A DNA stretch of 64,000 nucleotides from Zygophlyctis sp. KS116. Its lineage: Eukaryota > Chytridiomycota. The position numbers and the translations under genes were made by a program. Within the stretch, counting starts at the first letter, position 1; each line of letters starts with the position of its first letter. The DNA lies in the NCBI GenBank assembly GCA_054661495.1, contig BAAFSQ010000014.1, positions 17,656 through 81,655 on the forward strand, read 5' to 3'. The notes beneath the pieces are model-generated. The model had not been told where the DNA came from, searched no databases, and saw nothing but the letters and a program-made list of their open reading frames with translations. Of the stretch, positions 24,762 through 37,078 are shown piece after piece.

Positions 24762-27131
24762 ATGGAATTTTGTTCTCATTCTAATGGAATAACTACTCCT
24801 ACTAATAATACTAGAATATTCAAGGATGAATGTACCTTGTGTTTTGACAATCAAGTAAATATTTGTACAAATTGTTTTAATGGTTCTTGTTCAAACCATT
24901 CAAACTTACATTTTAACAAGAGAGCACATCCAGTTTATATTTCTATTAGAAAAATTAGAGTAAAAGAGTCCAAAATACTCAAATTGGAAATAAAACAAGA
25001 GGAATTTAGTCTAGAAATTCAAGTTGAATGTAAAATATGTTCAAAAGCCTCTAGTTTAGAGGATTTAAAGGATGATAAATTGTTGAAAGTTGTGGATTTT
25101 ATTAAAAATTCAGTCTCTGCAAAGGATCAGTCTCAAATAAAGGCTTGGGAACAGGAAATTGTGTCGTGTTCTCACATTCTCAATTTAGTACAAGAGTCTA
25201 AAAGTTTAGATAAAAACTGTAGAAACTGTGATTTAAAAGAGAATTTATGGGCTTGTTTAACTTGTGGGAATTTGGGTTGTGGAAGAGCTCAGTTTGGAGG
25301 TGTTGGAGGAAATGGTCATGGTTTATTACATTATGAATCTTCTCAACATCCGGTGGCTGTAAAATTAGGTACTATTACGGCAGATGGGAATGCAGATGTC
25401 TTTTGTTATGCTTGTGGAGAGGAAAGAATTGATCAAGATTTACCAAAACATTTAAGAAATTTCGGAATTGAAATAGATTCAGTTCAAAAAACTGAAAAAA
25501 GTCTAGGAGAAATGGTAATTTTGGGATTTTTAATTATAAGCAATTAGAACAGAATTTAAAGTTTGATTTTAGTATGACAACTCAAGACGGGAAGAATTTA
25601 ACTCCTCTCTTTGGTCCAGGTTACACTGGACTAAAGAATTTAGGAAATTCTTGTTATATGGCGTCTATATTACAGGTTTTATTTTCTATCCCGTCTTTTT
25701 ATTCTAAATATTACAACAGTAATCATCATATTTCTTGCAATTTAATTCCTGCGGATTGTTTTCATTGTCAAATGGAGAAATTGGCAAATGGTTTACTCTC
25801 TGGACAGTATTCAATTCCTATTTTTGATGAAGATGGTGAAAAAAAGGGTCAAGATGGAATTCCTCCGTTTATGTTCAAGGAGTTGATTGGAAAAGGACAT
25901 TCAGAATTTTCTTCAATGCGTCAACAGGTACCACATTAAATTATTTAGAATTTTAGGATGCACAAGAATTTCTTCAGCATATGCTTTCAGTTGTAGAACA
26001 AAAAGAAAAAAGTTTTGGGGTCGATCCAACTTTGGGATTCAAGTTTAAGATGGAACAAAAGAAACAGTGTCTAAAATGTAATAGAGTTGGCTATCGAAAT
26101 GAAAATACTTCAATGTTATCATTAATAGTTCCATCAATTAAGTCTGGAAACTTTTTAGAGAATGGGAAGCCTGAATATCTGCCAGTTAGTTTTGATAATA
26201 TCTTGGATCGTTATTTTGCAGTGGATCAGCGCGATTTTCAATGTCCCTTTGACAATGAGAAGACTATTGCTGGATTGTAAGTATTTAAAAGATTAAGATC
26301 AAGTACATCTCGATTTTTTAATTTACCGGATATTCTGATATGTACTCTATCACGATTTGCAATTGGAGAAGGTTGGGTGATGGAAAAATTAAGTATTTTC
26401 AATTCATCATAATGTTTAGATGTTTCGGTAGATATTCCGGAAGTTTTGGATCTTTCCAAATATGTATCAGCAGGTAAATTGGACTCTGAAGAGCTTTTGC
26501 CAGATGATAAACACGGTTTGTTGTTTTGAAATGATAATAGTAGACGATGCAGGCCAGGTCGATCCTGCTGCCATGGAACAGCTCATGTCAATGGGATTCA
26601 GTGAAATTCGTTGTACAAAAGCTCTGCTTGCCACAGGGAATCAAGGCAGTGAGAATGCTATGAATTGGCTGTTCGAACATATGGATGATCCAGATATTGA
26701 TGCACCTATTTCTAATGGAGAGGAATCCCATAACTCTGAAGATATCAGTCAGCTGGTAAATATGGGATTTTCTGAGAAACAAGCCAAAAAAGCACTTAAA
26801 GAAACGGGAAATAATATTGAGCGTGCAGTTGACTGGCTCTTTAGTCACGCTGATGAACCGATTGTAGACGATATGATGGAAACCACAGAACATACTGAAG
26901 GTTTGATTTTTCTGTTTAAATTTAGTTCCAAAACATACTGGGCCGGCAAAGTATCGACTCTTTGCATTTGTTTCTCACAAAGGGTCGTCCGCTCATTGTG
27001 GTCACTATGTTTCTTTTATCTTGAAAGATGATAAATGGGTTATTTATAATGACAATAAGGTTGCACAAGTTGATGATATATCTAATCATATAAAGGATGG
27101 ATACTTGTATTTCTTTAAGAAAGATAATTAA
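24762..27131 (+). CDS. Ubiquitin carboxyl-terminal hydrolase, USP5/13 (isopeptidase T, Ubp14) type
   Basis: This enzyme disassembles free polyubiquitin chains. Six introns (25515..25552, 25928..25956, 26277..26303 or 26297, 26393..26419, 26516..26540, 26901..26925) give about 732 residues. In order: a cryptic Zn-binding N-terminus, the ZnF-UBP finger (CSHI, CRNCDLKENLWACLTCG, GRAQFGG, HGLLHYE), the Cys box GLKNLGNSCYMASILQVLF, two UBA domains (MEQLMSMGFSEIRCTKALLA and ISQLVNMGFSEKQAKKAL) inserted in the catalytic fold, and the His box SSAHCGHYVSF. Two introns use GTTTG donors. One acceptor is ambiguous by 6 nt. The stop overlaps the convergent PLK4 stop by 4 bp. Confidence 0.94.
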
Positions 27132-29544
27132 TGCCGTTGCATCTCTTTCAGGAACTTTGGGAAATAAGCAAGCTTGTTTCTGGCCTTTTCTGGTAGCTTC
27201 TTGTCTATTTTATGTCTGAAATAAATTAGAAAGGATTCTAGAACATACCTTTCCGGCTGTGAGTCTGCTTTCCCTTTGAATAATAACATTTGTTCTTTAG
27301 CATCGATCGACACATGAATTCCGTCATTAAACATCATTTGAAATTTTCTATCATTGATTTTGATCATCCATCCTACATCTTGAAGATATTGAGATTGTAT
27401 CTCAATATTTTGATTAGAAATTACTGATGCATTTTCATCAGAAGCCAGTTTCTTAACCGCGAAATTACGTGCTGAAGTTACTGAAATGTCGGTTCTATCT
27501 GATGTCATGTCTATATATTAATAATCTAACTTGAATTATACCTGTTGTTGATTTCCTGCTATGATAATCACTACGCCTATTTGGATTACTGATCGCTGAA
27601 TATGAGGAGATTACAGAAGGATGAATTGATGGAGATGGACTTGCAGTTCTATTTCTACCAGGTGAATCGTTACAGGTTGAAGATTTTAAGATAATCGGAT
27701 ATTTTGCTTGAGCGTCTGACCTTGCGGCATTCTCGATATCTGTAATTTGTCGTAGACAGTCTTGGGCATGTTTTATCAATAGTTGTTGAGCCAGCGTTAA
27801 TTGTTCTTGGTCTGGATAAAGCGTATTAAATTTCGCGATATCCATTTTATCATCTTTACCTCTTTCTTTGATCAAATTTTTGATAGTTAGTTCTTTCTTT
27901 AGCAAGGAAATGTGTATCTTTGTTTCGTTTGTATAAAATGCCATTTCAAAGTCGGGGAATGGTTCATTTTCCATGAGCATGCACTTTGCCTGTGGTGAAT
28001 AAAATACAATCTTTAATAATTAGCTAAGGATAGTAATACTTTTGGAGTTTTGGAACGAATTAATTCTACAAATTTACAAGCATATCCAAACTTCTTGGCA
28101 AGACTACTCGGAATGTTCTTATACGGATAAGTTTTCAAGACTGTTAATTCCGTCTTATCCACAATATTAATCTTCAGTTAGAATATGATTTAATATACAA
28201 AAGTCCCATCAGCAGTGATGTCAATGATATATTTCTCTCCAGTAAAATCCAATCTTAGATTTCCATCATCTAGAATTTCCACAATCCCGTGTTTAGTTTT
28301 TTGTTTGATTGGCTTTAATCGAATAGTAGAAAAAGGCAAAGTAGAGTTCACAACACATCCTGATTTATTTGTATTCATTGTCTGATCGTCTTGTTTCGGA
28401 TTAGATGCATTTGATTCGTTTTCCTTATTCTATGCATTAGATTTAAAATCTGTAATACTTCTATATCATAATTTTTGCCTTTAGAAATGTCATTTTTTGA
28501 ATCTGCGAAAACCATACTTGGATCTTGCAATCTCTGTGTTGGAAATTTAGGATCAAAGAACAAGGCATTTAATACCTTTGACAGACTAATCCTTTGGCTG
28601 GGATCCTATAAAGTCAATATTAAAGAAATTACTTTTTGAAGTAGCCTTTTAATCAAGTCTTTAGCTTCTGAAGAAAGGTAATTGGGTATTTGATAATCGG
28701 CCTTTGAAACTTTATCCAATGTATTCTTGACACCATTACTCTAATATATTATAAAAAATTGAATACATCAAATGGAGGTGACCCAGTTAACATTGTAAAT
28801 AGCATACATCCTAAAGACCATAAATCTGATGATAATCCATAAGGGAGTCTAGAGACTATTTCACTTGTAATTAAATAATAAAACATACGGACTAAGATAG
28901 TTTGGTGTACCACACATTGTTTTTTGCTCGCCTTTAGGATCAGATAGCTTAACGGCAAGTCCGAAATCTGCAATTTTCTACAAAGTAAATCCAATTTTAA
29001 ATCTTACACATTCATAATTATCAGTGATCAAAATATTTGATAACTTAAGATCACGATGAATGATACCATTATTATGCAAATACTGAAGTCCTTTTACGAT
29101 TGTGATCATGATCCTTCGGACTTCTGGTTCTGTAATACGACCGCGTCTACGTTGCATATACTTGAATAGTTCTCCATTCTGACAAAATTCCATTACTAAA
29201 TAAACATATTCCGAATCTTCAAAATAATTATAGAGCTCTAATATCGCAGGATGATGAAGTTGCCAATGCAGCTCAACTTCATTGGCGACACGCGCCGTCA
29301 TGTTGGCCGCTCGCATGAGTTTCTTATCAATCTATGATATTATAAATCTTAGTTACCATTTTAATGGCTACTTCTTGGCCTTTTGATGCATAAGCCTTGC
29401 TGGTCGCCCGGTGTACGACACCAAAACCGCCTCGACCGAGCAGCTCTTTTAGCTGATAGTCCTGGATTTAATTGCATCATTAATTACAGATATATTATTA
29501 GAATACTTTTGAGTAGATTTCCTGGGAGAAGAGAAGGATATCAT
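27128..29544 (-). CDS. PLK4: Polo-like kinase 4 (centriole duplication)
   Basis: Eleven introns (27216..27248, 27511..27541, 28011..28039, 28172..28198, 28430..28458, 28606..28632, 28741..28766, 28864..28888, 28978..29007, 29332..29356, 29462..29487) give 702 residues. The kinase domain starts [19 protein letters not shown], with VAIKMIDKK, the PLK4-typical [27 protein letters not shown] and [11 protein letters not shown]. The cryptic polo-box region begins with [20 protein letters not shown], very close to the animal PLK4 motif. A C-terminal PB3 has [19 protein letters not shown]. Its presence implies canonical centriole assembly and therefore flagellated cells. The two ends abut USP5-like (convergent) and RAD54B (42 bp upstream). 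Confidence 0.94.
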
Positions 29545-29586
29545 TCAATGTGTCTCAATATTCCTAAAAATAATTTATTCTGCGAC

Positions 29587-32067
29587 TCAGACAGATCGAA
29601 TGTATGCAAATGTCACCAATTTACAAATTGATTTATAAAAATCCTCTTCCAATGCATTATCAATATTACTCCATTTATCAAAGGCATCAATGTTTGCAAG
29701 TCGTACATGAATCCAGTCATTAAAATCTTCATTGCTACTTAGACACGAACAATCAGATAACTGGTGGGTTAAACAATCACTTGAGGTATCCAGACTGAAA
29801 ATATCCCGTAGATCTTGGGCTGAAATATCACTATTAGAGCTAAAATCTTCAAAGATTGAGCTATTCATTCCTAATTTGCTTAATTGTCTTTGGTATATTT
29901 TCTCATCAATCATTCCAGTAGAAAGAAATCTATAAATTCGGACAACCTTCTTTTGTCCTTTTCTCCAAATTCGAGCCATGGCTTGTGCATCAGTGCTAAA
30001 AAATTATAATAAACTATTATACCTTGGGTTCCAATCAATATCCATTAGAATCAGTCTTGATGCTCCAATCAAATTTAGGCCCGTTCCTCCAGCTTTTGTA
30101 GATAAAAGAAAAACAAATATTTTGTCATCATTGTTGAAATCATCCACGAATCTATGGTTTAGTAAAATTCAGTTTACTTTGATCTATTTTGCATACTAGT
30201 TTTTCCATCGAGTCGCTTAAAAGTATAATTATTTAATTGACAAAGATCCTGAATTAAATTTAGAGTCTGTGTAAAATTAGAAACTATAACAGCCTTATCA
30301 TTGGTAGCTTTGAATTGCTTCAGAAAGGATGCTAGTAAATCTAGTTTTGATCCGGCTGACATCATGTCAATTTGATCTTTTGTAAATTTCAGATTAAAGT
30401 CCTTTGAGCTTTCTGTGTCGCCCATGACTAATTTAGGCGAATTCGCAATCTTTCGAAGAGTCATAATCATAGACAGCGTGTCCGCTTGGTTTTTCGGCTG
30501 TTCCGTAATTTCGTTTAAATTTCCAGAAGAAATTATGTGTTCATAAAGAGATATTTGGAGTTGATTAGGCTTTACAAACAGTAAAACATCAATTTTAGGG
30601 GGTAGAAAATCTGCTATAGATCCAGCGGTTCGTCTTAGAACAAAGTCACTCGTTATTCGGACTAACTCGTCAGATCTTTCTTTTCCTAATTCTTTTTCAA
30701 AATCTGAAGCATCTTGATCTTTGCTCTTCATAATCGGATACTCAAAAGTCTTTTTAAAAGATGATATAGAACCAAGAAATCCAGGATTGATAATATCCGC
30801 CATTGTGAAAAACTAAACAATTAAATTCATAAAATACTTCTTCCAGGTCATTTTGTATTGGAGTCCCAGTAAGTATAATTCGACGCATACAAGACAATGA
30901 ATTTATCGCCTTTGTAATCTGAACTTTGCTATTCTTTAATCGATGTCCTTCGTCACAAACTAACAGATCAAATTTTGCATTACTTAAATCATCAATACAT
31001 GCGCGAAACTTAAGATTAGCCTATCGTTATATTACCTTTTCATAGCCAATTATCATTACAGAGTACATGATTCCAATTATGAAATGCTTTACATTAGTTT
31101 TTTGATCCACAGGAAACACTTTTAACCGATCTCTTCCCAGCCACTTTTTAAACTCTTTGGTCCAATTAGGCACAAGGGAAGCAGGACAAATAATTAAAAC
31201 TACTATTAATTTTTCTGCAAAACCTTTTTTGGCGACTGATTTTTCCTTTTGGAAAGGGCTTTGTTCTATAACAATGTAAATATTTGCAAGCGATTACTTA
31301 ATAATGTCCAAATCAACGCTATTGTCTGAATACTCTTTCCTAATCCCATTTCATCAGCTAATATTGCACCTTTCCTTCCATGATCTATATTTTCTTGAGC
31401 TTATTACATACCTTTGATTCCCATTACTATTCTCCTTAAAAATTTAAAATACATACCACATTCATACAAAAATCGCACGCCTTCTCTCTGATGAGAGCGC
31501 AATACTTTTGATATTATTGGATCCACAACGACTGCAGTCTGATCCACCATGTTAGGAATACTTGTTAGAACAAAGGCATGATCTTATAATTAATATAATC
31601 CACATATTACCTGCATTTGGATCGTGCAATACTTTTTTATCAAGAATCGTCCGTGTAAGGTGTGAACTTAATGGCTTACTAGACCGGCCTTTTGAAACAA
31701 TTGATTTATGCACATGTACAGGTTCAATTTGTGATCCTTTGAATAGATTTTCCATTGAGCATTCGTCCGCATTAATAGATTCTGTAACTTGCAAATCATA
31801 ATTCCCAATACAAAATTCATCATCTACCGATACCTTTGATTTGGCAACTGTAATTTCCTTTCCGGTGCTATCCAAAAGCGAAGCCATTCCATTTCTATCC
31901 ACTAGAAATCCATCATCATCCCAAGTTTTATGCTACGATTACAAGTCTAAAACAACCTTTTTATTTTGCCGTTTACGATAAACCACTCGGTAGCAATGAG
32001 ACTCACTGGTTTCCTCCTCGGAAACAATCTTTCTTTTATTATGTAAAATGTTATGCAACAGTTTCAT
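29587..32067 (-). CDS. SWI2/SNF2 recombination translocase RAD54B/RDH54
   Basis: Nine introns (29996..30022, 30152..30177, 30813..30837, 31009..31035, 31266..31297, 31385..31411, 31427..31456, 31583..31610, 31933..31956) give 744 residues. Motifs in order: the N-terminal [12 protein letters not shown] block, [12 protein letters not shown] (Walker A), CDEGHRLKN (DEGH), [14 protein letters not shown], the lobe-2 [15 protein letters not shown] and [10 protein letters not shown], and the RAD54B-specific end [14 protein letters not shown]. The protein remodels Rad51 filaments in homologous recombination. A 15-nt exon lies between the 27- and 30-bp introns. The start follows the stop of the upstream gene by one base, and no longer N-terminal extension is visible. 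Confidence 0.93.
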
Positions 32068-32068
32068 T

Positions 32069-34023
32069 CTATTTGCACCTTGATACGATCGACGCCTTGT
32101 CTAAACTGCAAATCGCCAAAAAAAGTGACGCAAGTCTTGAACTTGATCCAGTAGGATCCTTTGAAGACGATAATTGATCCATGATGCAAACCAAATATGC
32201 TTCAATACTTTTAAAATCTTTTGGGGTCGAATGTCCTGAAGGAATCCAGTCCTTAGGTATTAAACCAATGATCCTTTCAAATGTTTCTAAATCTTGAATA
32301 GCTGGTGCAATGGAATAGTATGGCATGATCAATGAATTTAAAATATCAATAACTGCATATTGATAAAGTTGAGATTTTGGAAGGAATCTTTTCCACAAGA
32401 GAATGCTTTCAAAGGCATTTATAAATAATAGAGTCCATTTTGTACGAGATTCAGTAATATCAGCATCAAACGTGAATAAGTTGGAAGATTTATAATTTTC
32501 CAAGAGTATTTCTATAGTGATATTAATTCTCTTGACAAGATCTTGAACAATACTCTACAGCATAAGTAATTAGAAACATACCTTAAATTCATCATCTGTT
32601 ATATTTAAATAATCTTGTAACTGATTAAAAACAGATAATAGATTTAAAGTCTGATCCTTGTGAAAGAAATTGTAATACTGCAAAATATTCTTGAATTTAG
32701 GTAAAACGAATTTTTTAACAATATTTACAAGTAGAATTGGCTCTGATTCATCACCATAGTCTGATAAGAGTTTATGAAATTCAAAATTTTCAAAATTAGT
32801 GCTAGCCTTAATCTTAATTTCTTATAAATACTTACACTTAAAGGATCCCACAAACATAATTCATGCCGTACATGTACTTCAAACATTCCAGGAACAGCTA
32901 GCGTTCCATAACAATTTGAATAGTCTTGAGAATACTTTTTTTTCCAATCTTCAATTTTTTCCTTAATATATTCTATAGAAAAGTCTTTACAATCACTAAA
33001 AAAGCTCTCTAGCTTCCGTCTTGTCTGATCATCAAACCCATCAATTTCCATGTCAGAAACATTTTCTGTTTTTAAAAAAGGAAAAGAGTAAGATTTCGCC
33101 CTAGAAAGTTTTTCCAATAGTGAATCCAAAGTATTAAAGAGATGTCTTTCATGATTTCTCTCTCTTTTATCCAAAATTTGATAAAATTCAGCTTCCAATA
33201 AAGAAATTAAGGGCTCTTTTTTATCCAAAAATTCCACAAATTCTGTTAAATAAACCTGAAATTCCTGATAATAATCATAATCTTGTCCAGTTTTCTTAAT
33301 TTTAATAGATTGTTCTTGTAAAAAGTCTTTACAAGTCTTTAAAGTCTTTTTTAATTCCTGTAATTCATTACTTGACTCGTGATAATCCTTGTATTCTTTT
33401 TCTAAATCTAATTTACAATTTTTCATGAATTCTTGAAACCCGATAAACTGCCTTGATCCTGGTATAGAAAAATCTTGATTTATTTGAGACTTTTGAAATG
33501 AATTCCCTCTTAACCCCTTCTTGATAACATTTTCCTCCCAATCTATCAAATCTTCATCACTACTTTCTAATAAAATCTCATTAAACCCCTCTTCCAAGGC
33601 CTCCTTATTGATTCTTGTAGCCTCCTTGACTGCATTTTCTCCAAAAACCAATTTTTCTCCTCTATAATCTTCAAAAATTTCTTCCAAATCCTCCTGTTCC
33701 TGCTGAATTTTCAAGCCTTTATTCTCTCCATTTCTCTGTTTGAGCCTAGAGGATTTAATTTTCTTAATTTCTTCAATAGTAAAATCCTGAAAATCTTTAG
33801 CCTGAAAATCTTTAGAATCTTTAGACGACACACCAGCCTGAACCGTAGTTTTAAACATATTTTCCTTTTTTAAATCTTGTAGAGAATAACTTGCAGTTTC
33901 CTCTTGCATGAGTAAAATTGGTTTATTTGGATTTGCCTTTTTAGAAATTACAACATCATCATTTTCCAATGAGAATGAGAGAAGAGTACTCGCCACCTTC
34001 TTCTTGAGAGTCTTGTGTTTCAT
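32069..34023 (-). CDS. PAXBP1/GCF-like protein (GCFC domain)
   Basis: Introns at 32555..32581 and 32813..32835 (or 32841 with the alternative acceptor) give about 632 residues. The N-terminal third is charged and disordered with SSRLKQRNGENKG. A coiled coil covers about 215-310. The GCFC region follows, with WKKKYSQDYSNCYGTLAVPGMFEVHVRHELCLWDPLS matching the PAXBP1 block around 'LxLWNPL'; only pieces are quoted here. Relatives act with spliceosome disassembly factors or at chromatin. Splicing relevance is plausible in this intron-rich genome but is inferred from family only. Confidence 0.8.
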
Positions 34024-34110
34024 GAATTTTACTTTTTTTCAAACAATTTGACATTGTTGACTAGTCCTAGGCCAGCATAACCAGAACCAAACACCAACTC
34101 TAGTCAACGA

Positions 34111-34796
34111 ATGCAAAGAGAAATGAAATGTCAAATAAAATCAAGATTACCAACAGTAAATGGCACTTTTTCAACATTCTACTATCAGGAAAGTAATCAT
34201 GCCCAGAAATCACACTTGGCACTAACCAGTGGAGACTTTAAATCAACCTCTCTGGATGGATGTACCAACACTCTACAAAAACCAGTTCTAGTTAGAATTC
34301 ATTCCAGTTGTATGACTTCAGAAATATTTGGATCGCAAAGATGTGATTGTGCTGAACAGTTGAAAACGAGTCTCAGGCTCATTGGGGAGAAGGGAGGCAT
34401 TCTAATCTATTTAAATCAAGAAGGAAGAGATATTGGACTCTTGAATAAGCTAAAGGCTTATAACTTAATTGATGAGGGATTAGATACTGTAGAAGCTAAT
34501 CTAGCTTTGGGATTACCAGAAGATAATAGAGATTATAGGATTGCTGCAGAGATTTTAACAGATTTGGGAATTAAAGATATTTTCTTACTCACAAATAATC
34601 CTAAAAAAGTATTGGCAATGGAACAATATAACATTAATGGTATTTTTTTATAAAACTTATCAAAATAGTAATAAAAAGAATTCCAATACTCTCAAAGGAA
34701 CTATTAGAAATTTCAGAACGTAATCCACAAAATGAAAAAGAGGAATATTTCTTGACAAAAGTAGAAAAAATGGGACATTTATTATCAAAATATTAG
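34111..34796 (+). CDS. RIB1: GTP cyclohydrolase II (riboflavin synthesis)
   Basis: This enzyme opens GTP to diaminohydroxy-ribosylaminopyrimidine phosphate, the first step of riboflavin synthesis. One 29-bp intron (34640..34668) gives 218 residues. Catalytic and zinc residues are visible in HSSCMTSEIFGSQRCDCAEQL (C-x10-C-x-C) and in YLNQEGRDIGLLNKLKAY. LTNNPKK, near the end of the domain, contacts the nucleotide. It is a stand-alone enzyme without the bacterial RibB fusion, as in fungi. It is divergent from the PAXBP1-like gene (87 bp) and ends 11 bp from RAM2. Confidence 0.95.
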
Positions 34797-34807
34797 TACA
34801 TTTTTCT

Positions 34808-35596
34808 TTAAATTGGATAATTTGTCCAAAATTGAAATCTAGAGTCATCCTTTTCTGCTAATTTTCCCAAAATTATTCTCTTTTCTTCTCCTTTACTCCA
34901 TAATAAAAGAGTATATAGTGCAAATATAGAGTCTGAATAGGATTTTACAAAAGATTCATCATTAGTATCTGGATCTAATTTTGAAAAATTTAGAATTCCA
35001 CGATAATAATTCCAACTAGATTCATTGTCTGGATATAGAGAGATCTTGTCTTTAACATAATCTAATTCCTTTTTAATAGAAATTTTTCCTAGAGATAATA
35101 GAAAATATCTTTGATTCCATGCTGAATTATTATATACATCTTGCTGTAATAATAAACTTGTGTATTCCAATTCACCATCAAATAATTCAAATTTTTTTAT
35201 GATCCATTGACGATATGCCCATGCATGATAGTTTTTAGAATCATCTTTTAGAATCTCTGCAACTGTCAATAGTTCATCTGTAGGATCAAGAGTCAAATTA
35301 ATAATCTTTTGCCGATAATTCCAAATCTGGTATGTTTTTGGATTTTCAAACAATAGACTAGTGATCCATTCTAATTCAGCTTGAAGATTATAATTTAATG
35401 AAATTATAAACTCCCATCGCCGCTTCCAAACAGTGTAATGGGCGGGATTATAGTCTTGTAAAATATCTTGCATTACTTTTAAACCATTGAGCGATGCATC
35501 GGTTAAAGAATTAAATTCTGCAATCAGTCGAGAGTATTCCTTGGGATAAGTAATCTCTGCCAACTTGAATTCCTTGTCAGGCGTTTGGTTTGACAT
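34808..35596 (-). CDS. RAM2: Protein farnesyl/geranylgeranyltransferase alpha subunit
   Basis: This single-exon gene of 262 residues encodes the shared alpha subunit of the CaaX prenyltransferases. PPTA repeats are clear: NPAHYTVWKRRWEFI, NPKTYQIWNYRQKII, SKNYHAWAYRQWIIKKF, NNSAWNQRYFLL, NESSWNYYRGIL. It is shorter than yeast Ram2 (316) because the proline-rich N-terminus is almost absent, although YPKEYSRLIAEF keeps the first helix. Confidence 0.94.
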   Translation of the reverse strand: MSNQTPDKEFKLAEITYPKEYSRLIAEFNSLTDASLNGLKVMQDILQDYNPAHYTVWKRRWEFIISLNYNLQAELEWITSLLFENPKTYQIWNYRQKIINLTLDPTDELLTVAEILKDDSKNYHAWAYRQWIIKKFELFDGELEYTSLLLQQDVYNNSAWNQRYFLLSLGKISIKKELDYVKDKISLYPDNESSWNYYRGILNFSKLDPDTNDESFVKSYSDSIFALYTLLLWSKGEEKRIILGKLAEKDDSRFQFWTNYPI

Positions 35597-35633
35597 TTGG
35601 TTTGGCGCTCAGAAAAATATTAAGGACAAGGAT

Positions 35634-37037
35634 CTATATTTGAACAGATTTTTGATTCGCTATAAATGTAGATGTAATGTTTAAACTCTGCTCTACTTTT
35701 GCTAATAATTCTTGAACAGATGGTTTCTAAAATTTAAAGTTGTAGATTACCTGGATCAAATCAAACGTTTCGCGACTTAAAGATTCTAAACAATTAGAAG
35801 TTTGACATGATGCATTAGAAAATACTTTACTGGTGTATATTTCTAGTTTTGATTCCAAATCTTTGATACATTTTTTCATTTGAGTAATTTCCTAAAATTA
35901 TTATAAAAGACTTACTTGTTCTTTAATCAAGGTTAGAGCTTCATCTTGTATTGCTTGTATACTTTTATCTTGTAAATTATTTGCATTTTTGTCTAATTCC
36001 TTCTCATCTATAACACTATCTGGAGCTGGAGCTGAAAAATGTAAATGTTTGTAATCACGACTTTTAGATCTGCCACGACTATTAGATCTAGGAGAAGAAA
36101 ATGCAATTGGACCTTGGTTAAAGGATCCTGGTTCTTTTGGTGATTCAAAAGTAAATTTTGGAATTGGTGAATTTGAAATTTTATCTCCAAGATTAGAAAG
36201 AATAGATTCATGCTGATAGATTTCTTTTGGAGGGCTAGATTTGTCTTTTGCTGAATCATATTTTCCAGGAATATACGCTTTGAAGGCATAAGAAGGTGGA
36301 TGATTTAGTATTGATTCGGATTCAATTGTAGATTTCTTTTTACCTATTCCTTTTGCAAAAGAAATATCATGATATTCATGATGATATGTATCAAGTGGGT
36401 TTGGAAATGGAGTTGGGGTATTTTGTCCAACACGAATATCTTGACTAAAAAACTTTTTACGATCCCAAAGAGATGCAAGAGCTATTTCAGGAGAATAAGA
36501 GCGTTGTCGCTCTTCCATTCCAATAAATGAAGTTTTAGATTGAGATTCTGAGACAATATCAACTTTTTTTATCGTATCAGCAGAGGGATTCTCGGAAGTA
36601 CTATTGGGTTTCTTTTTGGTCTTTTTGGTCTTGCTTGTCTTTGAGAGATTATTATGTAGAGTTTTGCATGCTTGAATAACATCAAATAAAAATATTAGTT
36701 TTCTTTCTGCATATCCCATATTAAAGAATTGCTGTCGAGTAAGTTGCGGTCGATACGAAAATTCCTTGCGCAAGAGTCCATAAACAGCTTCTAAAAATCT
36801 TGAATCCTTTTTACCATATAATTCATAACCTTTGGCTGCAAAGTGTGCTGCTAACAATTTAGAGTAATCCAGGAGAGTATAATGTAGAATTCTAAGAAAC
36901 GCGGCTGGATCTCCCTTTGTGACTCTACAATTTAGAACTTAAATATACCCAAAAGCATTCAGTTGGCAAGGATATTGTATACTCTTTAACTCTGTCTCTA
37001 CTTTGAACAAGTTATTGCGGAAATCGCCCGTTGACAT
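35634..37037 (-). CDS. CEP44: Centriolar protein CEP44
   Basis: Introns at 35727..35750, 35892..35915 and 36925..36948 (each 24 bp) give 443 residues. The CEP44 N-terminal domain is well preserved: GDPAAFLRILHYTLLDYSKL, then DSRFLEAVYGLLRKEF, RPQLTRQQFFNMGYAERKL. The middle is Ser/Pro-rich. The C-terminus is a coiled coil (QEITQMKKCIKDLESKLEIY). In animals CEP44 is needed for centriole-to-centrosome conversion. Together with PLK4 it points to true centrioles. Confidence 0.9.
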
Positions 37038-37078
37038 TTAAAGTCTTGACGTCAGAATGTGGCACCCACCCAAGATTT

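Noticed and set aside
31021-31035. A 15-bp GT..AG intron in RAD54B
   Set aside because: Using the next acceptor gives a 27-bp intron and a protein length identical to human RAD54B in this segment.
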